From NCBI GenBank assembly GCA_900074725.1, contig LT598460.1:687502-751501 (forward strand): a stretch of DNA of 64,000 nt. The letters run 5' to 3'. How positions within the stretch are numbered: the first letter of the stretch is position 1; each line of letters starts with the position of its first letter. The position numbers and the translations under genes were made by a program. This DNA is from Lachancea dasiensis. Taxonomy: Eukaryota > Ascomycota > Saccharomycetes > Saccharomycetales > Saccharomycetaceae. A model generated the notes under the pieces. The model had not been told where the DNA came from and made no database searches. It worked only from the letters and a program-made list of their open reading frames with translations. Below, piece by piece: positions 28,778 through 38,051 of this stretch.

Positions 28778-29510
28778 TGACTCGAAGCGTAGTCGTTAGG
28801 TAAAAGACTTTTGGACCGGTCTTATACCACTGTGTAAACTAAGCTCTCTAATCTCTGATCAAAACCGTTAGCATCACAATTAATTAACAATGTGATGATT
28901 GAGATTCGAACTCAAGATCAATTGAAGATAAATATATCTGACCATCACGCCAAATTAGGGGGACGCGCAGAACAATTAGTCTCAGAGACAGTATCCCGGT
29001 CACATGACCTGAGGGTAGTATTCTAGCTGTCCTCACTTTAGAATGATTCTGTCGATATCCCAGCACTGATGACCGCACTGAAGTGGTTAGTGCTGGAATT
29101 ACCTTGTTGAGATTATCGCGCCGTGCTAACAGAGCTCGTTTGTTGTCAATCAAAATCGAACAGAATTCAAGGCTACTTTGTACACAGACCGGGAAAATGC
29201 AAATACTACCGTCGTGCTGAAGGACTGTAAGCCATTCCAAACTGAGTAGCCGAGATCGACCATAGAATTCATTCTTGGCGGGGCGCGCCAAAACGTCACT
29301 TCTGGCAGTTTAGTGGTGGCATACTTTTTGGTCGAATGGCTAGTTTCTATTTGAAACAAGCAAAATACTTACATGAATAATGAGAACGTCAGCTGTCCAC
29401 ATCAAGCCGTAGTAGCCAGTTAGTAAACTTCCATTTCCTCGTCTCTGCTGTCATACAAATAGTCCAGCAGAAATCTGTCATCCACGTATACAGTGACTGA
29501 CAAATTTCGA
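28778..29510. other. Intergenic region between divergent SGM1 and RIX1
   Basis: About 0.8 kb separates the two starts. It holds both promoters. On the minus strand near 28891-28963 is a tRNA-like fragment with a good T arm and B box but no full cloverleaf (see findings). No protein-coding frame is convincing. Confidence 0.5.
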
Positions 29511-29512
29511 TG

Positions 29513-29520
29513 CTCATCGC
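29513..29520 (-). promoter_or_regulatory. PAC element upstream of RIX1
   Basis: CTCATCGC is the reverse complement of the PAC core GCGATGAG, about 94 bases before the RIX1 ATG. This is the usual distance for ribosome-biogenesis promoters. No strong RRPE accompanies it. Confidence 0.6.
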
Positions 29521-29613
29521 CAGGCATAGCGGAAAATCAAAAACACACTCTCTACCACTGAACCGCAGCACAAGTCTTATATACTAGATCACCCATCTTG
29601 GTCATTTAACCGC

Positions 29614-31926
29614 ATGATGGACCAAGAATTTCCATTATCGAAGGTCGCGAAGACTTTGGAGTCTGCCTCTGGGTACGAATTTCAAGTTCTTCTGAAGACA
29701 ATCTCGTCGCCCAAGTACGCTGACGAAAAACTTTTGAAATCTGATTTGGCAGTGCTTGTGGCCAAGATCCTGAAGCTGTTGCGTTCTAGTGACGATTATG
29801 AGGTTTGGAGAGGCTGCCATCTCGCAGACGTTCTCTGCGCATATAATCCGGTTGTTTTGTGCTCTCAAGCAAACGTCCTCCTTACAGCTCTTTTCAACAA
29901 ACTAGAACAAAAAGCAGGCTATTATAGAACTACTGTTTCGACTCCTCAGGGAAAAGTTTTGTTGAGCACATTGGTGAGGTCGGTCGATATTTTAATGGAT
30001 TTAATACGGGGAAAACCTGCTCTAACTCGTGAAGTCCTCACTCCACGGCTACCAGCAATCATATCCATTCTCGTAACGCTATCTCAATTCGAACCAGCAC
30101 TGTGCTGCCCCATTTTGAAGAAGCTATTAAGAAAGAACCCTACTACATTCAGGCCTCACGTCAACAAATTCAAAAATGTTCTTGTAAACTTGATGGTAAA
30201 GGACTATCATCATTTCGATGCTGCTACAAGAAGAAGCATAGTCGACAATTATGCTCTGTTGAATTTAGTAAAACAAAACACCGGTCCTAAAGACGAAAGC
30301 AAGAGCCACCAAAAGTCATTTGCAGATGAACAGTGGAGACACGGCTTTATGGCTGTTCTGTACAGCTTCAAGCCAATTGTCAATCTTTGTGGTGAAATTC
30401 TGGATTTTAGTGCTGATAGAGATATGCAGGGCCTAATTCAAAGATTACCGTTCCCCAGCAACGAGAAGTTTGAAGAATTTCTGCCCTCAGTGAATGTGGA
30501 TCTGAACAAGCCATTAACTTTGTGGGCAATTGCCGAGAGGGTTGGTCTTTTGTGTGATCTGACAGCTGCGTTTATTACCCAGCCAACCCAGTTCCGCATC
30601 AGAATTCCTTTTGGGGGATTGGTCGCTATCACAGAAGCTCTTTTAAGTCTTACTACCAATTACTTGCCTTTACAACGCACTTTACGTCGGGATGCGGAGC
30701 TCACCTCAACAGTTCGGATGTTTTTACCGACACTACAAGCTAGTGCTATCTCCTTACTTGGTCAAATTTCTAAAACGTATGGCAAGAATGTCCTTTCCTA
30801 CACCACTTCAATCTTATCCTCGCTTGAACTTTTCATCCCGACAGGAAAAGGCTCTACAGTGATTGATTTTGACAAAGTTGATACTCTAAGGAGCTCATTT
30901 TTTGATCTTTTCGGTGTTGTTGACCTATTTTTGGCCCACCTCGGACATTCATTCAGCGAGACCACCTTGTTCAGTAAACTTGTCAGCATCGCATTACATT
31001 TGACTAGAGACTCAATGCCATTGAAGTACATATTTCAACAGCATAATACAACTAACAACAAAAATATGCCAAAATCTAAGAAAGCCGCCAAGCAAAACAC
31101 AGGGTCAATGTCGGATGTGTATTCACACCCTCTGTCCTTCGTCAATAAAAATTCTCTGAGAAGCTTTGATCTTTTGAATAGTTTTCTCACAAGAATTGTA
31201 TTGAATTTGAAACTGCCCTCAGCAGAACAAATCAAAATTACAAAATATGCCATCACTACTGCCGTTAAACTGCAAAAGGAGCTTGGCCATCTTCCCGAGA
31301 CTTTTGTAAGTCTGTTGCGTGCTATAGTAGTACATCCCGGTTACGAAAAAATATCCATTCTTCCAATTGCTGTCAATCTCGTTAAGACTCAGGGCGACGA
31401 ACTTTTTGACATCTTTTGCAACCCAAGGTTGCCGTTTGGATCGATTCAAACAACCCGGAAAGAGGAGGCATCAACAGATTATGAAGATGCCGAAGTTCAT
31501 GGCCCTGAAAGTTTGAAGACGAATGACCCTGCCATGCTAGAGCCATCTACTGGCTCGGAAGACATAGCAGAGGAGGTTGAACTTGAGGGAACAAAGAAAC
31601 TTGGGCAATTTGAAGCCTCGAGAACTAGCATGGCTGCCAACATTGAGCGCATTGCTAAAGAAGAGCCCGGAAAAATCATGAGAAAAAGGGCAACTGAAGT
31701 TGAAGTACATGGTCCTGAAACTAAAATCCATAAGACAGACACTGACGTGGGCATCGAAGTCGATGAGATTAAAGAGCCCAATAGCACAGGGGTAACGCTT
31801 ATTCCCGTAGAAGTCCAAGAGGAAAAGGAAGTGATTATAGACGTCCACGAAAGTGACGGCGATGACGGCGACGACGGCTCTGACTTTGAAATACCGGCCA
31901 TAGATCTCAGTGACGATGACGAGTGA
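29614..31926 (+). CDS. RIX1: Rix1 complex subunit, pre-60S ribosome maturation
   Basis: The 770-residue protein corresponds to S. cerevisiae Rix1 (YHR197W, 763 residues) by position, length and pattern. It has an all-helical HEAT-like N-terminal two-thirds (RIX1 domain, about residues 10-230) and a charged C-terminal third with an acidic end (DGDDGSDFEIPAIDLSDDDE). Rix1 with Ipi1 and Ipi3 binds nucleoplasmic pre-60S particles, recruits the AAA ATPase Mdn1, and is needed for ITS2 processing; it also has a reported role at replication origins. The start codon ATG is doubled (MMDQ). A PAC element upstream fits the role. Confidence 0.92.
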   Translation: MMDQEFPLSKVAKTLESASGYEFQVLLKTISSPKYADEKLLKSDLAVLVAKILKLLRSSDDYEVWRGCHLADVLCAYNPVVLCSQANVLLTALFNKLEQKAGYYRTTVSTPQGKVLLSTLVRSVDILMDLIRGKPALTREVLTPRLPAIISILVTLSQFEPALCCPILKKLLRKNPTTFRPHVNKFKNVLVNLMVKDYHHFDAATRRSIVDNYALLNLVKQNTGPKDESKSHQKSFADEQWRHGFMAVLYSFKPIVNLCGEILDFSADRDMQGLIQRLPFPSNEKFEEFLPSVNVDLNKPLTLWAIAERVGLLCDLTAAFITQPTQFRIRIPFGGLVAITEALLSLTTNYLPLQRTLRRDAELTSTVRMFLPTLQASAISLLGQISKTYGKNVLSYTTSILSSLELFIPTGKGSTVIDFDKVDTLRSSFFDLFGVVDLFLAHLGHSFSETTLFSKLVSIALHLTRDSMPLKYIFQQHNTTNNKNMPKSKKAAKQNTGSMSDVYSHPLSFVNKNSLRSFDLLNSFLTRIVLNLKLPSAEQIKITKYAITTAVKLQKELGHLPETFVSLLRAIVVHPGYEKISILPIAVNLVKTQGDELFDIFCNPRLPFGSIQTTRKEEASTDYEDAEVHGPESLKTNDPAMLEPSTGSEDIAEEVELEGTKKLGQFEASRTSMAANIERIAKEEPGKIMRKRATEVEVHGPETKIHKTDTDVGIEVDEIKEPNSTGVTLIPVEVQEEKEVIIDVHESDGDDGDDGSDFEIPAIDLSDDDE

Positions 31927-31937
31927 ACCTACCCACA

Positions 31938-32657
31938 TCAAAACTCTTCCGAAAAATCCTGGAGTTTGACAGTGGCTCCGTCTTCCGATGTACTTACCAA
32001 TTTAGCCTTAAGTAAAAGTCGATATAGTCCGGACGACGGTCCTTGGAAGTTCTTCATATAAACCACTCCACTTTTCTTTATCATGTGCGTTAGTGTGGCA
32101 CGCATTTCACTGGCGATCGCCTGCGGATCTGCATCTGGTGGACACAGGTCTACGGCAACAAATCTCCCCACGAGAAGATTAAGGATGTCCCACAGCTTGT
32201 TATTTTGAGTTTCGATCGAGTCGGTAATCTCTGGTCGAGCATCATTTTCATCGTTCGAGGCCCTCTGATGACGCATCTCGCCTGTTAACCTCGCACTCAA
32301 GAGCTCCAATAAGGTGGCCAGTCCCTGGTTAAGAGACTCTTGTATCTCAAGCACCTGTTGCAGCATCGTGAGCGACTGGGACTCATTGGACTCCAAGAAC
32401 TGCCGATTTAAATTCAAACGGTTTCTGTTCTCGCAGAACGCGAGACTCACACCCACTGGGTCTGACCTATCTGGGAAGAACATGGGGCGTTTCAAGAACT
32501 CTTCCCAGAGCTTTGGTTCTTCATTTGAACCACTGTCTGGCTCCCTTTCCCTCAATTCTGCTAACAGCTCTGTCGTCTGCTGAAGAAAGTACTCTTTATT
32601 TTCAATTTCTCGGATCAAACTCCGTTTGTAAATAGCTAGCTGGCCCTCATCATCCAT
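31938..32657 (-). CDS. MCM22: Outer kinetochore Ctf3-complex protein Mcm22 (CENP-K type)
   Basis: The frame is open further upstream, but only through a non-ATG codon. Starting at the ATG at 32657 (MDDEGQLAIYKRSLIREIEN) gives 239 residues, exactly the length of S. cerevisiae Mcm22 (YJR135C). The product is helical and charged, with likely coiled coil at about residues 5-45 and 85-125, and a more globular C-terminus. Mcm22 forms the Ctf3-Mcm16-Mcm22 module of the inner/outer kinetochore, equivalent to CENP-I/H/K. The family diverges quickly, so the name leans strongly on its place between RIX1 and TIM8. Its 3' end is 11 bases from that of RIX1. Confidence 0.85.
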   Translation of the reverse strand: MDDEGQLAIYKRSLIREIENKEYFLQQTTELLAELREREPDSGSNEEPKLWEEFLKRPMFFPDRSDPVGVSLAFCENRNRLNLNRQFLESNESQSLTMLQQVLEIQESLNQGLATLLELLSARLTGEMRHQRASNDENDARPEITDSIETQNNKLWDILNLLVGRFVAVDLCPPDADPQAIASEMRATLTHMIKKSGVVYMKNFQGPSSGLYRLLLKAKLVSTSEDGATVKLQDFSEEF

Positions 32658-32898
32658 AACCTCTATTACAGCGTTCAGTCGAAGAATAGGCCTCGAAATG
32701 GCTCCTTGACTCTGTCGATTGATGTCCAATTGAGCATTATTATTGATGAATTGGGTGATTGATGTGTTTGTATCCGTATACAGTGCCAATAATACGTATT
32801 AAATTAACATTTGAACGATACAACGAGTATACCGTCCAAAGTCTATGACTCTGAGCCCCAGTCCTGCGAAAACATACCTAGTCCGCTTGTCACCAAAA

Positions 32899-33162
32899 AT
32901 GTCTTCAATCACTCAAAATGATTTAGCCAGCCTTGACGATGGCTCCAAGAAAGAGATCATGAACTTCTTAGAATCTGAAAACTCCAAACAGAAAGTTCAA
33001 ATGTCAATTCATCAATTCACCAATGTTTGCTTCAAACAATGCGCTACCAATGTGAATAACGGCAATCTAAGCTCTCAAGAAGAAGGTTGTTTGAAAAACT
33101 GCGTCAATAGGTTTTTGGATACCAATATCCGTATTGTCAAGGGCCTGCAGAGCATCCAGTAG
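32899..33162 (+). CDS. TIM8: Small Tim chaperone of the mitochondrial intermembrane space
   Basis: The 87-residue protein has the same length as S. cerevisiae Tim8 (YJR135W-A) and is nearly identical in its core (SKQKVQMSIHQFTN and NCVNRFLDTNIRIVKGLQ). The twin CX3C motifs are Cys44/Cys48 and Cys64/Cys68. Tim8 pairs with Tim13 and escorts hydrophobic precursors such as Tim23 across the intermembrane space. An upstream in-frame ATG would add 18 residues, but the ATG at 32899 (MSSITQND) matches the family start. It is divergent from MCM22. Confidence 0.97.
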   Translation: MSSITQNDLASLDDGSKKEIMNFLESENSKQKVQMSIHQFTNVCFKQCATNVNNGNLSSQEEGCLKNCVNRFLDTNIRIVKGLQSIQ

Positions 33163-33279
33163 GTTTGCCCACAACCTGGGTCATGTAAATATATATATGT
33201 TAATCGTTTTTCTCTGCATCAGTGCAACGACGTCTAATAAGCAACTGGATTGGGCTTGAGTTGCTGTTCCTTGCGATAA

Positions 33280-34542
33280 TCAAATATTGAGTTTGCCCCA
33301 CGAAAGCTTTCCACTCAGTTGTTCTCGTTCTTCTTGTTCCCACTCGCACCCTCTAGACTTCAGCAGAAGCACAAATTCATGAAAAGATAACGCAGTTTTA
33401 TCGTCGAGAGTTCCTTCTGAATGGCACTTCTCACTCAAGATTAATACACAGCCCAAGAAGTCATACTTGTGAGCGGCCACTCGCTCTTCGGGGCAAGCTA
33501 TCACGACTTTTGTCAAAGTTGCTGTTATTTGGTGTACTAGTGGCATGAACAGCGTAACAAAGGCGTTGCGGACCAAGTGCTCGCCTATAACGTAGATCAA
33601 TCGTTGCATATGCGCCACCGACTTGGGCCCTAAAATATCAATCGTGGAGTCTACGATTTTCAAGACCTTAACCGTCAAATCTGTATACTCCACTGCTATG
33701 CGAGGAAGTGTTGCCTGAAGTATGGTCTCAGATAGAAATTTATGGACAAATCGGTGATACTGAGTGGGATCGTAAGCAAATTGCACTTGGTACAAGGCAA
33801 GAAGCGTGGAGGACACAGTTTCCCAGATTTTCCCGCTAAGCTCAGGGTCAGTTGACGGTGGGAAATGATACCAGAGGGATAGAAGTATCGGCTCGAAGAG
33901 TTTGAAAAGACCAGATCCCGCGAAGTTGAATTGCGCTGTATGGGTCACGTCAACCGTTTGTGTCAAGAACTGTCGCAGCAAAACAACGCCTTGCAGTTTG
34001 ATACCCTCCAGCTCCGACGTATCGTCCAATATATTCAAAATACCAGGCGTTATCCACCACAAATTCGACGATATCTCGCCATGCTCAAGTTGCCCAAGAA
34101 CGACATAAAATAACGGTATGGATCTCTTCCCACCTTGTGCGGCCCATTCTGATCTCACTTTATCGTCTGTAAAACTGAAACCCCTCTGTGGTTTGAGCAT
34201 AAACGTCTCTTCAGACTTGAGCCTCCCCTGCGCAGAGATTTTCTCGCGTTTTATCTGCATAAGCATGGCTCGCAAATCGTGCACAATTGTAGAGAGGCGC
34301 TCTTTATTAGTAGCCCTTTTAATATCATCAAGAACCTTTTTCCTTAGCTCAATCGTATAGGTAGAGTTCAAACAGTAGTAGCTCAAGCATTTCACAGTAT
34401 TGACGACCTCCTCTTCTGTTAAATCATTATGATGGCTAGCCAAGCTACTGGATGCTTCCAAAAGCTCTTCTGTCGAGGGTAAAAATTCGTACGAATCTTG
34501 AACACCACATCTAAACTTGTGGAGCTTTTGAATGGGCTCCAT
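33280..34542 (-). CDS. TTI2: Tti2 subunit of the TTT (Tel2-Tti1-Tti2) cochaperone complex
   Basis: The 420-residue protein has the length and location of S. cerevisiae Tti2 (YJR136C, 421 residues), between TIM8 and the MET5 region. It is predominantly alpha-helical, consistent with the HEAT-like fold of the family, and has a conserved-looking central stretch IPLFYVVLGQLEHGEISSNLWWITPGIL. The TTT complex works with Hsp90 and R2TP to mature PI3K-like kinases (Tor, Mec1, Tel1, Tra1). The first ATG was used. It runs divergently from the pseudouridine enzyme gene with about 165 bases between starts. Confidence 0.88.
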   Translation of the reverse strand: MEPIQKLHKFRCGVQDSYEFLPSTEELLEASSSLASHHNDLTEEEVVNTVKCLSYYCLNSTYTIELRKKVLDDIKRATNKERLSTIVHDLRAMLMQIKREKISAQGRLKSEETFMLKPQRGFSFTDDKVRSEWAAQGGKRSIPLFYVVLGQLEHGEISSNLWWITPGILNILDDTSELEGIKLQGVVLLRQFLTQTVDVTHTAQFNFAGSGLFKLFEPILLSLWYHFPPSTDPELSGKIWETVSSTLLALYQVQFAYDPTQYHRFVHKFLSETILQATLPRIAVEYTDLTVKVLKIVDSTIDILGPKSVAHMQRLIYVIGEHLVRNAFVTLFMPLVHQITATLTKVVIACPEERVAAHKYDFLGCVLILSEKCHSEGTLDDKTALSFHEFVLLLKSRGCEWEQEEREQLSGKLSWGKLNI

Positions 34543-34706
34543 TGAAGTTAGGATTTATTTTATAAGTTGGTGAGTATTTCTAAGTATCAACCAAGCGATG
34601 AGATGATGATATTAACCTTTAGAATATTTAAAATAATACAAATGATATGTCCACTTGAACCAACGTAATCAGTACTATCGCGCCGACTAGCGAGTAAACG
34701 TATCTG

Positions 34707-36902
34707 ATGTTCAGGCCTAGAATTAGCTCGCTGGCTAGATTTAAGAGAGCTGTTCATCAGTTTAAAATTTCAGATGAGGTGAAAGATGCCTTATCAACAG
34801 GTAAGCCTGTTGTGTCATTGGAATCCACAATTATCACACATGGATTGCCATATCCACAGAATCTGGAAATGGCCAGAAGCGTGGAATCGAAAATTCGGGA
34901 ACATGGTGCAATTCCGGCGACAATCGCATTCATGGACGGTACACCCAAAGTGGGCATCGAATCGTGGGAAATAGAAAGATTGGCCAACGCTGCTGGATCT
35001 GGCAACATCAACAAGGTGTCTAGAAGAGATATGGCATACACAATGGCCAATAAACTTTTGGGAGGCACCACCATTTCGAGCACTATGATTCTTTCACAGT
35101 TGGCGGGAATCAAGGTTTTCGCTACAGGCGGTTTGGGCGGGGTTCACAGGGGAGCGGAAGTGACAATGGACGTTAGTGCTGATCTCGAGGAACTGGGTAG
35201 AACACCCGTAGCAGTGGTATGTGCTGGTCCGAAGGCGATCTTGGATATCGAGAAAACAATGGAGTATCTCGAAACTAAAGGTTGTTTGGTTGCGACCATG
35301 GGAACACCTGGATCTAACGTGCCGGGATTTTATACCAGAGACTCGGGTGTGAAGTCACCATACAACTTCGAAACTTTTGAGCAAGCTGCTCAAATAATAC
35401 ATGCCGGCAGGCAGCTGGGCCTCGACTCCGGTTATCTAATGTGTATCCCACCTCCTGTACAAGTAGCACTAGACGATACCCTCATAAGTGGGATTATAGA
35501 GGGGGCTACATCCAAAGCCAACAACCTAGGTATTCGAGGCAAAGAACTGACACCTTTTCTGCTAAGCGAAATTGCGCGTGAAACCCAGGGTGCCTCAGTT
35601 ACAAGCAACATACAATTTGTATTGAACAATGCTCGTGCTGGTGCTCATATCGCCTCGGCCCTTTCAAGATTGAAAAATCAAGGTCATCCTTACAGTGGGT
35701 TACAGCCGTCACAAGTTCTGGTGAAATCTAAGACTCAAAGTGGTCCGGATACGAACACTACCGTTGTTGTTGGTGCAGTGGCCTTAGACACTCAATGTTC
35801 CATTGATAGCCGTGTGCGTATGAACGACTCTAATCCTGGAAGGGTAGAGTCTGCGATCGGAGGAGTAGGTTATAACGTTGCCTTGGCAGCCCATTGGTCC
35901 AATCGATATCCTACAATTACAACGAAGCTCTTGACAAGTGTTGGAAACGACTTAGCCGCATCTTCTATCCTCAAAGACCTGAAACTGCCATCGGATACTA
36001 TACACATCGATCAAGAGAACCCAACTGCACAATATGTTTCTATACATTCTAAAAATGGAGAGCTTGTAGTTGCCTGTGCGGATATGGATATAATCACCAA
36101 ATTACCTGATGCATTCCTAATCAAACAACTCCAGACTTTGAAACCAAATGTCGTAGTTGTGGATGCAAACGTGTCTGTTGGTACACTACAACAGTTAGTA
36201 ACTTTAGAGCGCGAGTTACAATTTAAGCTGATATTCGAGCCTACCTCCGGCTCGAAGGCCAGAAAGTTGAGTTTACTAAAAAATCTTCGACCCTTTCCTG
36301 ACAATTCGTTTTTCCTCATCACACCAACTCGCTCAGAGCTAGAGAGCATCTTCACCTCTTTTGAAAGTGAAGGTAAATTCGACGTAGATCAATGGTTTCC
36401 TATCTTAGATGCCCTTCAAATTGATGCTGCTATGAGGGCTAAAAACGCTGTGGCTTTCGAGAAAGGGCTGTTTTACGCGAAGCAACAAGGCATCTTTCAC
36501 ATGGCATGCAACCTACTGCCATATTTCCCCAGAATTGCGGTAAAGGACGGCGCCAACGGACTTTTCGTTTTCACTCTCAAAGAAGATATCGGAGAACAGC
36601 ATAACAGAGAGTCTCTTGCAAACGCATCTTTTGCTACAAAGGGCTTAAGCTTGAAAGGAAAATCTGTGGGCATGATGTTTGAACACTACGAAGTGCCCCT
36701 AAAAAGTGTCTGCGTGAAAAATGTGAGCGGTGCAGGAGACACTTTGCTGGGAGTTTTGTCTAATGAAATCTGCCATCAAGGCGACATATTCAATAAAACT
36801 GCTTCTATCAGGCGGGCGTGTATGGATCGAGCCCAAAGTGGTGCCAGGCTGAGTGTAGAAGATTATGGCACCGTTAGCATAAAGCTCAAAGAGCTTGCCT
36901 AA
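34707..36902 (+). CDS. Bifunctional pseudouridine-5'-phosphate glycosidase / PfkB-type pseudouridine kinase
   Basis: The 731-residue protein fuses two domains. Residues about 20-325 form a PsuG (IndA-like) glycosidase, with VSLESTIITHGLPYP, GGTTISSTMILSQLAGIKVFATGGLGGVHRGAE and PVAVVCAGPKAILDI. Residues about 350-725 form a PfkB-family kinase with a glycine-rich start (VESAIGGVGYNVALAA) and the catalytic motif VSGAGDTLLG, Asp678 being the likely base. The kinase would phosphorylate pseudouridine, and the glycosidase would split the product into uracil and ribose 5-phosphate. The first 19 residues (MFRPRISSLARFKRAVHQF) lack acidic residues and are Arg-rich, like a mitochondrial presequence. 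I know no S. cerevisiae counterpart. It is convergent with the AIM18-type gene, 55 bases apart. Confidence 0.93.
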   Translation: MFRPRISSLARFKRAVHQFKISDEVKDALSTGKPVVSLESTIITHGLPYPQNLEMARSVESKIREHGAIPATIAFMDGTPKVGIESWEIERLANAAGSGNINKVSRRDMAYTMANKLLGGTTISSTMILSQLAGIKVFATGGLGGVHRGAEVTMDVSADLEELGRTPVAVVCAGPKAILDIEKTMEYLETKGCLVATMGTPGSNVPGFYTRDSGVKSPYNFETFEQAAQIIHAGRQLGLDSGYLMCIPPPVQVALDDTLISGIIEGATSKANNLGIRGKELTPFLLSEIARETQGASVTSNIQFVLNNARAGAHIASALSRLKNQGHPYSGLQPSQVLVKSKTQSGPDTNTTVVVGAVALDTQCSIDSRVRMNDSNPGRVESAIGGVGYNVALAAHWSNRYPTITTKLLTSVGNDLAASSILKDLKLPSDTIHIDQENPTAQYVSIHSKNGELVVACADMDIITKLPDAFLIKQLQTLKPNVVVVDANVSVGTLQQLVTLERELQFKLIFEPTSGSKARKLSLLKNLRPFPDNSFFLITPTRSELESIFTSFESEGKFDVDQWFPILDALQIDAAMRAKNAVAFEKGLFYAKQQGIFHMACNLLPYFPRIAVKDGANGLFVFTLKEDIGEQHNRESLANASFATKGLSLKGKSVGMMFEHYEVPLKSVCVKNVSGAGDTLLGVLSNEICHQGDIFNKTASIRRACMDRAQSGARLSVEDYGTVSIKLKELA

Positions 36903-36957
36903 GTATCTTGCGGATGTACATTATTTCAAACTAGATTCAATACACTGATGGCTAAAT

Positions 36958-37893
36958 TCATACTAGCGTCTTTACCCTGGAAACAAAGGAGTCTCTCGTT
37001 GCAGGGCTCAGTGGCTTCTTCCCACTAAGATATTGGCTAAATAAGAGGCGCCCGATCATTGGCTCCTCGATTGAACCTAGCAAGAATTTTTCATTGGACT
37101 TGCGTGAAGCGTAGAACAATTGCAAGGAACCATTTATCTGAAGTTCAATCAACAGGTCGTCATTCTTGGGAACAGAACCCTTTCTGGTAAAGGCATCTCT
37201 TAATTCCTGAATACCGCTAGATACGGCTTCCTGGTTAATCTTTGCATCTGGATGGTTGAGAATAGATTTGATAAGACCGTCTTTCAAGTGATTAAAATCC
37301 GTGTTTCTAATAGGTGTAATCTTTGCCATCATCCTTACACCACCATCAATTAGATTATTGATTAATGCTCTTGATTTAGTGGGATCTTTGAGAGCTAGTT
37401 CGATATTTTCGGCATGGGAGTTAGAAATGTCGGTGTCCAAGAACGCGTTCGACATATAGCTTGTACTTAAGATTTCGGGAATCAAACCCAAATCTTCGCT
37501 GGCTACATATATCCCCAACGCATATACCTTGAAGTTGATGAAAGTCACTGAGCGGGCCCCAAATCCCAGAAGCGTGTAGTTAGTGGTAAATGGGAATTCG
37601 GGCGGTCCCAATCTTGTTGGAAATGGAGAAACTGCATTGTCTATCTGCACTGACGCATCTTCTTCCGAAGGGCCTGTATCGTTTCCAATAAGCCGCTGCT
37701 GCCATGCAAAGTAGCCCAATGTCGCACTCGTTGCTCCTAAAGCGAGTGTAGTCTTCCAAAAAGTGTGCTGGGGCCCCGTTGGGAAATGCTGAACAGTAAG
37801 AAATCTCCGAGAGCTCAACCGGCGAGGTTGAAAAAAGCGGATACCTGGAAATCGACTTATACTTCTGTACATATTCGAGGGTAATTGCTGCAT
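36958..37893 (-). CDS. AIM18: Mitochondrial chalcone-isomerase-like protein (Aim18/Aim46 family)
   Basis: The 311-residue protein matches S. cerevisiae Aim18 and Aim46 (YHR198C and YHR199C). It has an Arg/Ser-rich mitochondrial presequence in the first 35 residues, a short hydrophobic segment at about 45-65, and a chalcone-isomerase-like domain from about 95 to the end, including FINFKVYALGIYVASEDLG. The fold is shared with plant chalcone isomerases, but the fungal proteins bind heme and lack flavonoid chemistry. S. cerevisiae has two tandem copies where this genome has one, so the symbol AIM18 stands for the common ancestor of both. Met8 is an alternative start. Confidence 0.88.
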   Translation of the reverse strand: MQQLPSNMYRSISRFPGIRFFQPRRLSSRRFLTVQHFPTGPQHTFWKTTLALGATSATLGYFAWQQRLIGNDTGPSEEDASVQIDNAVSPFPTRLGPPEFPFTTNYTLLGFGARSVTFINFKVYALGIYVASEDLGLIPEILSTSYMSNAFLDTDISNSHAENIELALKDPTKSRALINNLIDGGVRMMAKITPIRNTDFNHLKDGLIKSILNHPDAKINQEAVSSGIQELRDAFTRKGSVPKNDDLLIELQINGSLQLFYASRKSNEKFLLGSIEEPMIGRLLFSQYLSGKKPLSPATRDSFVSRVKTLV

Positions 37894-38051
37894 TGATGGA
37901 TTCTTTGGAAGTATTAATTAAAGTGCATCTAATTTATACTCAAATCAAGTCGCTCCATCTACCAAAGTCTAATAATAATTATCATCGGTTTAAACTCTAT
38001 ACGTAACAATTAGCCTTATAAATAACAAGAATGGGTCTCGAGAATGCCCTA

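Noticed and set aside
32658-32789. 44-codon N-terminal extension of MCM22
   Set aside because: The frame opens with TTG and is Asn/Gln-rich. The ATG at 32657 gives exactly 239 residues, as in S. cerevisiae.
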